Source: Paenibacillus monticola
GTDB lineage: Bacteria; Bacillota; Bacilli; Paenibacillales; Paenibacillaceae
DNA length: 64,000 bases
Assembly (NCBI RefSeq): GCF_009664975.1
Contig: NZ_WJXB01000001.1
Span: forward strand, 1 to 64,000
Direction: 5' to 3'
Shown: piece after piece, positions 1 to 8,596 of the stretch
Layout of the letters: each line of letters opens with the position of its first letter
Numbering within the stretch: position 1 is the stretch's first letter
Notes under the pieces: model-generated
Databases searched by the model: none
What the model saw: only the letters and a program-made list of their open reading frames with translations
What the model was told of the DNA's origin: nothing
Position numbers and translations under genes: made by a program

Positions 1-222
1 CGGGATGGACGTACCGCTGGTGCATCAGTTGTTCCGCCAGGAGCATGGCTGAGTAGCTACGTACGGACGGGATAAGCGCTGAAAGCATCTAAGCGTGAAG
101 CCCCCCTCGAGATGAGATTTCCCAATTAGTAAGACCCCTTGAAGACGACGAGGTAGATAGGTTGGAGGTGGAAGTGCAGCAATGCATGGAGCTGACCAAT
201 ACTAATCGGTCGAGGGCTTATC
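1..222 (+). rRNA. rrl: 23S ribosomal RNA, 3' end (partial)
   Basis: The window opens inside a 23S rRNA gene. The conserved 3' domain is readable, including the GGATAAGCGCTGAAAGCATC stretch near 70 and the terminal segment ending in CGGTCGAGGGCTTATCC near 222. The 5' part lies before the window. It is followed after about 80 bases by 5S rRNA, the usual bacterial order. The 3' end is placed by similarity to known ends and may be off by a few bases. Confidence 0.95.
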
Positions 223-302
223 CTAAACAAGCAAGAAACGCAAATTCGATTCGGATTCAGTTTTCAGGCGATTCAAGCCTGTGCATTTAGCTATAAATGC
301 CC

Positions 303-420
303 GTTTGGTGGCGATAGCGGAGGGGTTCCACACGTACCCATCCCGAACACGACCGTTAAGCCCTCCAGCGCCGATGGTACTTGGACCGAAGGGTCCTGGG
401 AGAGTAGGACGTTGCCAAGC
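303..420 (+). rRNA. rrf: 5S ribosomal RNA
   Basis: A stretch of about 118 bases with typical Firmicute 5S features. GGTGGCGATAGCGGAGGGG lies at the 5' side, CCCATCCCGAACACG in the loop region, and GAGAGTAGGACGTTGCCAAG at the 3' side. The ends pair (GTTTGGTGGC with GTTGCCAAGC), which sets the boundaries to within one or two bases. Confidence 0.95.
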
Positions 421-425
421 GGACA

Positions 426-451
426 ACCACATTACTTGTGGTATTTTTTTT
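426..451 (+). terminator. Intrinsic terminator after 5S rRNA
   Basis: A 6-bp stem ACCACA/TGTGGT (426-431 with 437-442) with a 5-base loop is followed by A and eight T. It sits directly behind 5S and before the first tRNA. The tRNA array must therefore be read through from the rRNA operon or have its own promoter. The stem is short, so it may only be partly effective. Confidence 0.6.
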
Positions 452-477
452 GCCCTTAATATATGTATACGATAGAA

Positions 478-555
<78 letters not shown>

Positions 556-557
556 AT

Positions 558-633
558 TCCCTGATAGCTCAGTTGGTAGAGCACTCGACTGTTAATCGAG
601 TTGTCACAGGTTCGAGCCCTGTTCGGGGAGCCA
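558..633 (+). tRNA. tRNA-Asn (GTT)
   Basis: The acceptor stem TCCCTGA pairs with TCGGGGA (one G-T pair). The anticodon GTT lies at 591-593 within loop CTGTTAA, and CCA is encoded. It begins four bases after tRNA-Ile. Confidence 0.96.
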
Positions 634-638
634 TTTAT

Positions 639-731
639 GGAGAGGTGTCCGAGTTTGGCCGAAGGAGCACGATTGGAAATCGTGTAGGCGTCACAAGCGT
701 CTCGAGGGTTCGAATCCCTCTCTCTCCACCA
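639..731 (+). tRNA. tRNA-Ser (GGA)
   Basis: A class II tRNA of 93 bases with a long variable arm. The acceptor stem GGAGAGG pairs with TCTCTCC, the anticodon GGA is at 675-677, and CCA is encoded. The discriminator base reads A, whereas serine tRNAs usually carry G. Confidence 0.95.
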
Positions 732-748
732 CAAATTTTTAAGACTAA

Positions 749-820
749 GGCCCGTTGGTCAAGGGGTTAAGACACCTCCCTTTCACGGAGGTAACATGGG
801 TTCGAATCCCATACGGGTCA
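749..820 (+). tRNA. tRNA-Glu (TTC)
   Basis: The acceptor stem GGCCCGT pairs with ACGGGTC. The anticodon TTC is at 782-784 in loop CTTTCAC. The 3' CCA is not encoded (TATCA follows), so it needs CCA addition. Confidence 0.95.
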
Positions 821-826
821 TATCAT

Positions 827-902
827 GGAGGCTTAGCTCAGCTGGGAGAGCATCTGCCTTACAAGCAGAGGGTCGGGGGTTCGAACCCCTCAGCCTCCAC
901 CA
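827..902 (+). tRNA. tRNA-Val (TAC)
   Basis: The acceptor stem GGAGGCT pairs with AGCCTCC. The anticodon TAC is at 860-862 in loop CTTACAA, and CCA is encoded. Confidence 0.96.
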
Positions 903-935
903 TATTATTACACAATCTAGCTGTATAGCTAATGA

Positions 936-1016
<81 letters not shown>

Positions 1017-1121
1017 ATCTTTATTGAGTAAGGCTTTGAACAAAGACATAGTGAATTTGACAAGTTCATCTATCACCAAAAGATCAGAGGTTAATCGCCT
1101 TAAATCTGTTATACTTAATGA

Positions 1122-1202
<81 letters not shown>

Positions 1203-1223
1203 TGACTTATGTTTTATGTCTAT

Positions 1224-1301
1224 GGAACCGTGGTGTAGTTGGCCTAACATGCCTGCCTGTCACGCAGGAGATCGCGGGTTCGAATCCCGTCGGTTCCGCC
1301 A
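1224..1301 (+). tRNA. tRNA-Asp (GTC)
   Basis: The acceptor stem GGAACCG pairs with CGGTTCC. The anticodon GTC is at 1259-1261 in loop CTGTCAC. The discriminator is G and CCA is encoded. Confidence 0.96.
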
Positions 1302-1317
1302 TTTTGTTAATTGATGT

Positions 1318-1391
1318 TGGGGATTAGCCAAGCGGTAAGGCAACGGACTCTGACTCCGTCACCATAGGTTCAAATCCTATATCCCCAGCCA
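1318..1391 (+). tRNA. tRNA-Gln (CTG)
   Basis: The acceptor stem TGGGGAT pairs with ATCCCCA. The anticodon loop CTCTGAC places CTG at 1350-1352, and CCA is encoded. A CTG isoacceptor is less common in low-GC Firmicutes than TTG, which is not in this array. Confidence 0.93.
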
Positions 1392-1397
1392 TTTTGA

Positions 1398-1473
1398 GAG
1401 CCATTAGCTCAGTTGGTAGAGCACCTGACTTTTAATCAGGGTGTCGAAGGTTCAAATCCTTCATGGCTCACCA
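1398..1473 (+). tRNA. tRNA-Lys (TTT)
   Basis: The acceptor stem GAGCCAT pairs with ATGGCTC. The anticodon TTT is at 1431-1433 in loop CTTTTAA, and CCA is encoded. Confidence 0.96.
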
Positions 1474-1489
1474 TTTTCATTTGTTTTGT

Positions 1490-1573
1490 GCGCGTGTGGC
1501 GGAATTGGCAGACGCACTAGACTTAGGATCTAGCGTCTATGACGTGGGGGTTCAAGTCCCTCCACGCGCACCA
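1490..1573 (+). tRNA. tRNA-Leu (TAG)
   Basis: A class II tRNA of 84 bases. The acceptor stem GCGCGTG pairs with CACGCGC. The anticodon TAG is at 1524-1526 in loop CTTAGGA. It has a long variable arm, and CCA is encoded. Confidence 0.95.
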
Positions 1574-1580
1574 TTTTTTT

Positions 1581-1655
1581 GCGGACGTGGCTCAGCGGTA
1601 GAGCATCGCCTTGCCAAGGCGAGGGTCGCGGGTTCGATTCCCGTCGTCCGCTCCA
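1581..1655 (+). tRNA. tRNA-Gly (GCC)
   Basis: The acceptor stem GCGGACG pairs with CGTCCGC. The anticodon GCC is at 1613-1615 in loop TTGCCAA. The discriminator is T and CCA is encoded. Confidence 0.96.
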
Positions 1656-1667
1656 ATAGTTTTATAT

Positions 1668-1744
1668 GCGCCCTTAGCTCAGCTGGATAGAGCGTTTGAC
1701 TACGAATCAAAAGGCCGGGGATTCGAATTCCTCAGGGCGCACCA
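1668..1744 (+). tRNA. tRNA-Arg (ACG)
   Basis: The acceptor stem GCGCCCT pairs with AGGGCGC. The anticodon ACG is at 1702-1704 in loop CTACGAA and is expected to be edited to ICG by TadA. CCA is encoded. Confidence 0.95.
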
Positions 1745-1776
1745 TTTTTTTGGAAGCAATCTTAAGTTTATACTGT

Positions 1777-1850
1777 CGGGACGTAGCTCAGCTTGGTAGA
1801 GCACCTGGTTTGGGACCAGGGGGTCGCATGTTCAAATCGTGTCGTCCCGA
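1777..1850 (+). tRNA. tRNA-Pro (TGG)
   Basis: The acceptor stem CGGGACG pairs with CGTCCCG. The anticodon TGG is at 1811-1813 in loop TTTGGGA. CCA is not encoded. Confidence 0.95.
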
Positions 1851-1862
1851 TATTACATTTTT

Positions 1863-1933
1863 GCGGGTGTAGTTCAATGGTAGAACTTCAGCCTTCCAAG
1901 CTGATAGCGTGGGTTCGATTCCCATCACCCGCT
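1863..1933 (+). tRNA. tRNA-Gly (TCC)
   Basis: The acceptor stem GCGGGTG pairs with CACCCGC. The anticodon TCC is at 1895-1897 in loop CTTCCAA. CCA is not encoded. It is the last gene of the array. Confidence 0.95.
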
Positions 1934-1952
1934 TGGAGATTCACCATTAAGT

Positions 1953-1996
1953 TATAAAAGAAAGAGCCGTGGAATTCCACGGCTCTTTCTTTTATA
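1953..1996 (+). terminator. 44-bp perfect palindrome terminating the tRNA array
   Basis: A perfect inverted repeat centred between 1974 and 1975 (GGAA/TTCC), with GAAAGAGCCGTGG in the left arm and its exact complement in the right. The right arm runs into TTTCTTTT. It lies 20 bases after the last tRNA and fits a strong terminator. Confidence 0.85.
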
Positions 1997-2121
1997 TGTA
2001 GTGTGGGTTGATAGGCTGGATTTATCTTGCAAACGTACGATTGTTGACAGCGAACGAGAATTAGGTGCTGGTATAGTACAGTTATGGAATTTACAGTATC
2101 TCGTACTAAGGAGCATATCTA

Positions 2122-3108
2122 ATGACTGACAAAATAATTCGTATCTTCAAGGTTATTAATGCCATACAGTCTCATCCCGGAATAACGGCCGCTGATTTGG
2201 CCCTCAAATGTGAAGTGAATATTCGAACAGTCTATAGAGATCTTGAGGTACTCAGTCTTATTGCCCCTGTCACGAATGAGGGTAGAGGCACTGGTTATAA
2301 GTTTATGGGTAAGTTTTTTTTATACCCACTTGATTTCTCGGAGCAGGAGGCGCTTGCTTTCTCACTGTTACCTTCTGTGTTGACTCCGGATAAAGTCCCA
2401 CCGGGCTTTAATACTGCCTACGATAAAGTATTAGGTACACATCTGAGGGAAAAATCCAAGCAGAATGACATCCTAGAGAATAGTGCTGATATTATTCAGA
2501 TGGGCAAGCCTGCCTACCGTAAGGAAACCCGGAATTTCCTGCAGCCTATTATTGAGGCTATTTTGGAGCAAAGGAGTATCCGTGCGATTTATCATTCACA
2601 GTCGCGTAATGCGACAACAGAACGTGAAATCGACCCTTATTATTTGATTCCGCGTGATCAGCGGTTCTATTTAATCGGCTTTTGCCACTTAAAGCAAGCG
2701 ATTCGGACCTTTCGGATTAGTCGATTTCAGCAGGTGGAAATTACATCCTCGGCTTTTGATAAGGGAACCTTTAATATCAAGCAATATTTGAAAAATACGT
2801 GGTCTATTGACCGTGGCCGTAAAAATATAACGTTCAAGGTTCGCTTTCACGCAGAGGTGGCTCGTTATATTAAAGAGGAAGAGTTGTTTGTCCATCCACG
2901 GATGAGGGATGAAGAGGACGGTAGCCTAAGCTTCGAGGTTACGGTAAACAATGAAAAAGAATTCATGAAGTGGATTCTGCAATATGGGCCTAATGCAGAG
3001 ATTATAGAGCCAGCATCAGCAAGAGAGCAATTAAGGCAACAGTTGGAGCAGTGGATGAGTATTTACCAGAACACTTCTGAACCTGATAAGTGTATTAATC
3101 TTGGCTGA
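2122..3108 (+). CDS. HTH/WYL-domain transcriptional regulator (YafY family)
   Basis: Predicted cytoplasmic DNA-binding regulator of 328 residues, a normal length for the family. Residues 1-60 form a DeoR-type winged helix; TAADLALKCEVNIRTVYRDL is the recognition segment. The C-terminal half (about 150-320) is a WYL domain with YYLIPRDQRFYLIGF and an Arg-rich RTFRISRF segment, which in this family senses small ligands or nucleic acid. The start is ATG with AAGGAG at 2108-2113. It stands alone between the tRNA terminator and a hairpin at 3186, so its targets cannot be read from neighbours. The class is clear and the ligand is unknown. Confidence 0.88.
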   Translation: MTDKIIRIFKVINAIQSHPGITAADLALKCEVNIRTVYRDLEVLSLIAPVTNEGRGTGYKFMGKFFLYPLDFSEQEALAFSLLPSVLTPDKVPPGFNTAYDKVLGTHLREKSKQNDILENSADIIQMGKPAYRKETRNFLQPIIEAILEQRSIRAIYHSQSRNATTEREIDPYYLIPRDQRFYLIGFCHLKQAIRTFRISRFQQVEITSSAFDKGTFNIKQYLKNTWSIDRGRKNITFKVRFHAEVARYIKEEELFVHPRMRDEEDGSLSFEVTVNNEKEFMKWILQYGPNAEIIEPASAREQLRQQLEQWMSIYQNTSEPDKCINLG

Positions 3109-3185
3109 AATATAATATTTTCTAAATATGGTATTGAAAACGTTTGACTCTTATCGAATTGGATGCTAAGCTTGGCTGAAGTATA

Positions 3186-3211
3186 GGCATTCCGCAAAGC
3201 TGCGGGGTGCC
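3186..3211 (+). terminator. Stem-loop after the WYL regulator
   Basis: GGCATTCCGCA (3186-3196) pairs with TGCGGGGTGCC (3201-3211) through two G-U pairs and a 4-base loop. Only a weak T-rich tract follows. It is a probable terminator lying 77 bases past the stop codon. Confidence 0.5.
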
Positions 3212-3340
3212 TTACTCTGTTTCAGGGATTATTATTTACCATTAAATGTTACCTGAGGGGTGATACACCATGTGCATTTCATTCTTTTCAAATATAGGAT
3301 TAAGAACTACTGAATAATTAATAACCAAGGAGGAATTAAG

Positions 3341-3535
3341 ATGATACAGGTGAAAGAATTTGTGGATGCAGATAATTCTTATGCAGAAAATAAGGCGAAT
3401 GAGTTCTTGGCGGGACTACAAGAGGATCAGGTAGTGAATGTATGTTACGGTTCGGTTGTTAAGGCATCACGTGATGGAGTACAACATCAGAGAAGTACTA
3501 TTCTGATCGTTTACAAGACGTATGAGAAGCAATAG
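3341..3535 (+). CDS. Cse60-like small sporulation protein
   Basis: A 64-residue acidic protein beginning MIQVKEFVD, followed by a helix-rich segment (NKANEFLAGLQEDQVVNV) and a beta-strand C-terminus (STILIVYKTY). This pattern resembles Cse60 of Bacillus subtilis, a small sigma-E-dependent protein of unknown biochemical role. A perfect AAGGAGG lies 5 bases before the ATG. It is monocistronic, with a bidirectional terminator downstream. No sigma-E promoter was confidently recognised. Similarity was judged by eye over a short protein, so the name is tentative although the gene looks real. Confidence 0.68.
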   Translation: MIQVKEFVDADNSYAENKANEFLAGLQEDQVVNVCYGSVVKASRDGVQHQRSTILIVYKTYEKQ

Positions 3536-3636
3536 CTGGGGTATATTTTTCTCTTGTCTGTCTATCGGTTCAACGCTGTGCCTTTTGTTAGCCGCCATAT
3601 ATTTTACGATCAACTAGTAATCAATATATAATTATT

Positions 3637-3676
3637 AAAAGAAGGGCTTCCCCAATTGCGGGGAAGCCCTTCTTTT
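3637..3676. terminator. Bidirectional terminator between the Cse60-like gene and katA
   Basis: The 17-bp perfect stem AAAAGAAGGGCTTCCCC (3637-3653) pairs with 3660-3676 around a 6-base loop. It has A/T runs on both sides, so it can end transcription from either of the convergent genes. Confidence 0.88.
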
Positions 3677-3687
3677 AGTTCTTTTTC

Positions 3688-5148
3688 TTACACTCCATCC
3701 GGTACGGATAATCCCAATCCGATGGCGATACGCTGACCGAATTCGGGATCAGCTTTATAGAAATGGCCGATCTGGCGAAGCTTAATGTCATCTCTATCGA
3801 CAGGAGCCATAGCGCCTACGATGTTCTGTACGAGACGGGTACGTTCCTCTTCACTGAGCAGCCGGTATAAATCACCAGGCTGTGTGTAATGATCGTTATG
3901 ATCATAGCTGCCACTGTCAGCGGAACCGGATACTTCAAACGGAGCCGGTTTATGTTGCGGTGATTCTGTAGGCCCGCCGTAGCTGTTAGGCTCATAGTAG
4001 ACAGAACCACCACCATTGTTTCCCGAGGCCATCGCGCCATCCCGTTGGTAGTTGTTCACTTCAGCTTGTGGACGGTTAATCGGCAGATTATTGTGGTTGG
4101 CACCTACGCGGTAGCGATGGGCATCCGCGTAAGCGAACAGGCGGCCCTGCAGCATTTTGTCAGGAGAAGCTTCAATGCCGGGTACAAATGATCCTGGTGA
4201 GAAGGTGGCCTGCTCCACCTCTGCAAAGTAATTCTCTGGATTACGATCGAGCACCATGCGGCCTAGCTCAATCAGAGGATAATCTTTTTGCGACCAGACC
4301 TTAGTCACATCAAACGGGTCAAAGCGGTACGTGTTCGCATCTTCTTCAGCCATAATCTGCACATGTAGCTTCCAAGCCGGGAAGTCGCCCTTCTCAATAG
4401 CTCTGAATAAGTCCTCTGTATGATAATCCGGGTTATCACCGGCAATTTGCGCAGCTAGATTCACATCAAGGTTCTTGATACCTTGTTCTGTTTTGAAGTG
4501 GTATTTCACCCAGACCGCAGAACCTTCAGCATTTACCCATTTGTAGGTGTGGCTCCCAAAGCCGTGCATATGTCTCAGGGTGGCTGGAATACCACGATCG
4601 GTCATTAGAATAGTAACCTGATGCAGCGATTCAGGGGATAATGACCAGAAGTCCCAAACGGCATTAGGGTTCTTCAAATGCGTCTGCGGGTGGCGCTTTT
4701 GTGTATGAATGAAATCCGGAAATTTAATCGCATCACGGATGAAGAAGACCGGTGTATTATTGCCGACGAGGTCATAGTTGCCTTCTTCGGTATAGAACTT
4801 TACTGCAAAACCGCGTGGATCGCGAACCGTATCGGCAGAGCCCAGTTCACCAGCAACAGTGGACATCCGGATGAACATCGGAGTGCGTTTACCTATTTCA
4901 GACAAAAAGCTGGCCTTGGTATATTGGGACAAATCATGTGTGACTTCAAAGTATCCATGGGCTCCGGCACCTTTAGCATGAACGACACGCTCGGGAACAC
5001 GTTCACGGTTGAAATGCGCTAATTTCTCCAGCAAATGGACATCTTGAAGTAAAGTAGGCCCACGAGAACCTGCTGTCATTGAGTTTTGATTATCGCCGAC
5101 TGGAGCGCCTGAACTAGTTGTAAGATGGTTATTGTTGTTGGAACTCAT
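3688..5148 (-). CDS. katA: Catalase, heme-dependent (KatA type)
   Basis: Monofunctional heme catalase, converting two H2O2 to water and O2. From the chosen start it is 486 residues, the usual small-subunit length. Visible catalytic elements are the distal His in [12 protein letters not shown] (near residue 57), the Asn in [11 protein letters not shown] (near 133) and the proximal heme-ligand Tyr in [14 protein letters not shown] (near 340). The reading frame extends to a GTG at 5160, but that codon is part of the ribosome binding site TGAGGTG. The ATG at 5148, nine bases further on, is the likely start (MSSNNNN). A PerR-box-like sequence lies about 50 bases upstream, which fits peroxide control. 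No NADPH-specific or large-subunit C-terminal domain is seen. Confidence 0.95.
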   Translation of the reverse strand: MSSNNNNHLTTSSGAPVGDNQNSMTAGSRGPTLLQDVHLLEKLAHFNRERVPERVVHAKGAGAHGYFEVTHDLSQYTKASFLSEIGKRTPMFIRMSTVAGELGSADTVRDPRGFAVKFYTEEGNYDLVGNNTPVFFIRDAIKFPDFIHTQKRHPQTHLKNPNAVWDFWSLSPESLHQVTILMTDRGIPATLRHMHGFGSHTYKWVNAEGSAVWVKYHFKTEQGIKNLDVNLAAQIAGDNPDYHTEDLFRAIEKGDFPAWKLHVQIMAEEDANTYRFDPFDVTKVWSQKDYPLIELGRMVLDRNPENYFAEVEQATFSPGSFVPGIEASPDKMLQGRLFAYADAHRYRVGANHNNLPINRPQAEVNNYQRDGAMASGNNGGGSVYYEPNSYGGPTESPQHKPAPFEVSGSADSGSYDHNDHYTQPGDLYRLLSEEERTRLVQNIVGAMAPVDRDDIKLRQIGHFYKADPEFGQRIAIGLGLSVPDGV

Positions 5149-5194
5149 AAATGGAATCACCTCATAGGATTTGATTTTAGATTTAGTATAAGTT

Positions 5195-5209
5195 CTATAA
5201 TAACAATAA
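5195..5209 (-). promoter_or_regulatory. Candidate PerR box upstream of katA
   Basis: CTATAAT-A-ACAATAA matches the 7-1-7 PerR consensus TTATAAT-N-ATTATAA at 11 of 14 positions. It lies 47-61 bases before the katA ATG, inside the promoter region. AT-rich sequence makes chance matches easy, so confidence is moderate. Confidence 0.42.
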
Positions 5210-5333
5210 TTGAGGGAAATGCAATCTTTTTTGTAATAATTTTAAATAAGAAATACTTGTGGGATTTTTTGTTTGGGTTTCATTCTTAAGATGGACCATA
5301 ATAGACTCATAAGTTCTTAAGAAGGAGAAGCAA

Positions 5334-6587
5334 ATGCTGAATAAATTGATCACGCTACCGTTTACCCTAGAAATAGAAGAGCAAAGGCAGTTGCAAAAGG
5401 CGACGTTTGAAGAAAATATTGCCCGTGGGAAATTGTTTGCGAAGATTACGATCGGGATTGAAGGAACGCTTGCAACAGCTGATATTATAGGCTCCTTGTC
5501 AAAGGCGCATGCGAGCTTTCATTTCAGCTTCTATTTTGCGATGTATCTGTTCTTGATTCTCCTGAATATTTGCGTTCTATGGGGAGGGGCCAGATATGAT
5601 AGAAGGAAAGAACATTCAAAACACAACATGCGTACATACGAGACTGCCTTTTTCCTCTATGCGATTTTTTTTATGGTATGGGGAAGCGTTGTTACTTTGG
5701 TAGATCAGAGGCTTTATGGGCAGTTGATGGCTTTTGTTGTTAATGTTATGAGTATCTCAGTAATTTTCTATTTTAATAACAGGAGAGTGTTGTTCCTATA
5801 TTGTATTTCAACATTCACCTTGTTTATAGGGCTGCCGTTTTTTCAACACTCTAGTGAGGTGCTAATTGGCCATTATGTTAACCTGACAATCTTTCTGTTC
5901 TTCTCCTGGGTGGCTTCAAGAATTCTGTATGTGACTTATTGCAGTAATTTCTATAGCAGAATTCTGCTGAAGCAAAGTAACCAAAGGTTGGAGGATGAGA
6001 TAAAAGCGAACCTAAGCGTACATGAGGAACTCGAGTTAGCGAATGAGGAATTGCAAAAAATATCGCTTGTTGACGCGCTGACGGAGATTCCGAATCGGCG
6101 GGCGTTTGATCAAAGGGTGCAGGCATTGCTTAGTGCTTCGGATTCTGCTCGATCGGTCATTTCAATCATTATGCTGGATATCGATTTCTTCAAGTTGTTT
6201 AATGACAATTATGGCCATGCGGAAGGGGATGATGTTATTACAAAAATCGCCCAAACGATTCATGCAGCAACACGCAGCTCTTTGGATATCGCTGCCCGTA
6301 TGGGAGGCGAAGAGTTCGTATTTGCAGCGTTTAATACCAATGAACAGGAGGCAATCCAGTTAGGAGAGAGTATCCGATGCCGGATACAGGAGTTGAGATT
6401 AATTCATGAATACTCAACTATCAGCCCATATGTTACGGTTAGCCTGGGGACGGCTACCGGTCCAGTTAGCGATCCTGAGCAGTTTGCCGAGTTGATGAAA
6501 ATGGCAGATGAGGCGCTGTATTCGGCAAAAGCGAACGGACGCAATAGTCTATTCAGTATGAATAGACCGAAATCCCGTCCACAGTAG
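5334..6587 (+). CDS. Membrane-anchored diguanylate cyclase (GGDEF)
   Basis: Predicted to make cyclic di-GMP from two GTP. The first 210 residues hold about six hydrophobic segments (for example FYFAMYLFLILLNICVLWGG and VVNVMSISVIFYF) with no known sensor motif. A short coiled segment (SNQRLEDEIKANLSVHEELE) leads to a GGDEF domain from about residue 245. The active-site signature is GGEEF near 323-327, and MLDIDFFKLFNDNYGHAEGD supplies metal and GTP contacts. At the usual inhibitory-site position the residues are SSLD rather than RxxD, so product feedback may be lost. The start has GAAGGAG 8 bases upstream. It is monocistronic and convergent with glgP. Confidence 0.9.
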   Translation: MLNKLITLPFTLEIEEQRQLQKATFEENIARGKLFAKITIGIEGTLATADIIGSLSKAHASFHFSFYFAMYLFLILLNICVLWGGARYDRRKEHSKHNMRTYETAFFLYAIFFMVWGSVVTLVDQRLYGQLMAFVVNVMSISVIFYFNNRRVLFLYCISTFTLFIGLPFFQHSSEVLIGHYVNLTIFLFFSWVASRILYVTYCSNFYSRILLKQSNQRLEDEIKANLSVHEELELANEELQKISLVDALTEIPNRRAFDQRVQALLSASDSARSVISIIMLDIDFFKLFNDNYGHAEGDDVITKIAQTIHAATRSSLDIAARMGGEEFVFAAFNTNEQEAIQLGESIRCRIQELRLIHEYSTISPYVTVSLGTATGPVSDPEQFAELMKMADEALYSAKANGRNSLFSMNRPKSRPQ

Positions 6588-6637
6588 CGGACGGGATCGA
6601 AGTAGCCGGTGTATTTAGGGGAATAATTAGGTTGTGC

Positions 6638-8254
6638 TTAGTTCTTAATGTACATTCTGTTATAGTACTCCTCAAGCATACGTTTAGTAGCGAATTCAAT
6701 ACGGGTCGCTTCGATGCTCTTCTTCATCATCTGTACCCATTTCGTTTGATTCTCATAAAAGGTTGGGACTACACGTTTCAGAAGGGTATCGTACAATGCA
6801 TCGCTGTCATGCTGGTCCAGAACTGCAAAATCGGTTGTTTCGAAGCCATCCCCAATCTGCCAGCCATTCTCGCCATCTATACAGGCTTCAGGCCACCATC
6901 CATCAAGGATTGAGCAGTTTAGGACGCCGTTCATGGCAGCCTTCATGCCGGAGGTGCCACTGGCTTCAAGAGGTCTACGCGGATTGTTGAGCCAAATGTC
7001 GGAGCCGCGCGTCAGCTGTGCTCCAATAGTCATATCGTAATTTTCTAGGAAAACAACGCTCTTGGGATATTTTTTCATCATCGCTACGAGGTTACTGACG
7101 ATTTTCTTGCCGTTATCATCGAGCGGATGTGCCTTACCGGAGAAGACGATCTGTACTTTGCCGGTTTCCAGATAAGGTTCGATAATCTCCGGTTGGGAGA
7201 AGATCAGGTCACTGCGTTTGTACGGCGCGGCTCTGCGTGAGAAGCCGATGAGTAGATTGTCGGCATTTAAGGAAATGCCGGACCGCTCTTTGATGAAGCT
7301 TATCAACTCGCCCTTGATTTCCTTATGTGTTGCCCAGAGGTCGCCACCTTCCTCGAAGGCTCGGGTCATCCGTTCATCCACCCAGGTTGGGGTATGAATA
7401 GCGTTGGTAATGCCGATAATGCTCGATCTGCCGGCTACTTCTTTCCACATTTTATTAGCTGTATCTGCATGCAGCTGGGCAACTGCATTGGATATGCGGG
7501 AAAGGCGCAGACCAGCAACGGTCATATTGAACGGTTCCCCACCAAGCCGTTCCATTTGGTCACGGGTTAAGCCGTTAAAAGCGCTCATATATTCAAGACG
7601 GTCGAGCGGGTGGGTTTCGTTGCCTTCTTTTATCGGCGTATGTGTAGTGAATACTACTTCTTCCCGAGTCGCTTTCCAGGCTTCTTCAAAGGTGTCTCCA
7701 CTCGACATTTTCTCGCGGATCAGCTCGGTTGCTGCTAGTGCGGCATGGCCCTCGTTGAAATGATAGACGTCGATCGGGATTCCTAAAGCTCGCATGGCCT
7801 TAACGCCGCCGATGCCCAGCACAATTTCCTGCGCAATCCGTTCCTCTCCGAACCAGCCATACAGCTGCCCCGTAATCCAGGCATCCGCATTCTCGGGAAT
7901 GTCTGTATCCAATAAATATAAAGGATTGTTGCCAAAGTGATCTGTCTTCCAGACTTTGCAGACCACATCCGTCTTTCTGACTTTAACAGTAACCTTCACC
8001 CCTGTATCTTCAAGGAAGTCATAAACATAATTATAGTAGGAGTCATAGGGATTGCCGCTTGCATCAATCTTCTGATCGGTATAACCTTGCTTCCACTTCA
8101 GTCCAATGGGGATGATGGGCGCGTTAATATCCTTGGCACCTTTGATGTAGTCTCCTGCCAGAATTCCAAGACCTCCGGCATACATTTTGAAATCGGAATG
8201 AAGCCCAAACTCCATACTAAAATAGGCTACTGCTGGTAATTTTTTCTGGTTCAC
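6638..8254 (-). CDS. glgP: Alpha-glucan phosphorylase, short form (GT35)
   Basis: Releases glucose 1-phosphate from alpha-1,4-glucans using pyridoxal phosphate. At 538 residues it belongs to the short phosphorylase group found in Thermotoga and many Firmicutes rather than the 800-residue glycogen type. The PLP-lysine signature EASGTSGMKAAMNG is near residue 435. FNEGHAALAATELI and TTHTPIKEGNETH are conserved active-site segments. The start is GTG at 8254 with AGGAGG nine bases upstream, as no ATG fits. No glycogen-synthesis genes are adjacent, so it may act on maltodextrins. A near-consensus cre site 65 bases upstream suggests CcpA control. Confidence 0.92.
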   Translation of the reverse strand: MNQKKLPAVAYFSMEFGLHSDFKMYAGGLGILAGDYIKGAKDINAPIIPIGLKWKQGYTDQKIDASGNPYDSYYNYVYDFLEDTGVKVTVKVRKTDVVCKVWKTDHFGNNPLYLLDTDIPENADAWITGQLYGWFGEERIAQEIVLGIGGVKAMRALGIPIDVYHFNEGHAALAATELIREKMSSGDTFEEAWKATREEVVFTTHTPIKEGNETHPLDRLEYMSAFNGLTRDQMERLGGEPFNMTVAGLRLSRISNAVAQLHADTANKMWKEVAGRSSIIGITNAIHTPTWVDERMTRAFEEGGDLWATHKEIKGELISFIKERSGISLNADNLLIGFSRRAAPYKRSDLIFSQPEIIEPYLETGKVQIVFSGKAHPLDDNGKKIVSNLVAMMKKYPKSVVFLENYDMTIGAQLTRGSDIWLNNPRRPLEASGTSGMKAAMNGVLNCSILDGWWPEACIDGENGWQIGDGFETTDFAVLDQHDSDALYDTLLKRVVPTFYENQTKWVQMMKKSIEATRIEFATKRMLEEYYNRMYIKN

Positions 8255-8318
8255 TGGGGTAAGCCTCCTAATCGCGGATTAGATTGAAATGCAGCACTGC
8301 TGTAGGCTTTATCTAGGG

Positions 8319-8332
8319 TGCAAACGTTTGCT
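8319..8332 (-). promoter_or_regulatory. Catabolite-responsive element (cre) upstream of glgP
   Basis: TGCAAACGTTTGCT matches the cre pattern TGNAANCGNWWNCA at 13 of 14 positions and contains the perfect 12-bp palindrome GCAAACGTTTGC. It lies between the glgP start and the divergent ribokinase gene, so either or both could be controlled. Confidence 0.65.
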
Positions 8333-8334
8333 CA

Positions 8335-8379
8335 AAAATAGGTGTTGCTCCTCTGTGGAAGCGATTGCACACCTATTTT
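8335..8379 (-). terminator. Terminator-like hairpin in the glgP leader region
   Basis: AAAATAGGTGT (8335-8345) is perfectly complementary to ACACCTATTTT (8369-8379). Read on the minus strand the stem is followed by a run of T, and the cre site lies just after it. No gene ends here, because ribokinase is divergent. It may be a leader attenuator of glgP or only an operator-like repeat. Confidence 0.4.
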
Positions 8380-8596
8380 AGCATACTTCTCGAATAAAAG
8401 TATAACATAAGTTTTCGGGGGAAATAATCAGCGGAATAATCTAATGCTCTCTGTTGATGACTACGAATTAGTATTTCCTTATCAGGGGCACTGCTAAACC
8501 TATTCTCCTGATTCCAACCATTTGCGACGGAATGCACAGAATAGTTTGATTAAGTAGAGAGAAGGCCATAAGATAAAGAAGTGATAGAAACAATTA

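Noticed and set aside
2044..2077. Sigma-A promoter for the WYL regulator
   Set aside because: TTGACA at 2044 and TATAGT at 2072 are individually good but 22 bases apart, too far for a normal promoter.
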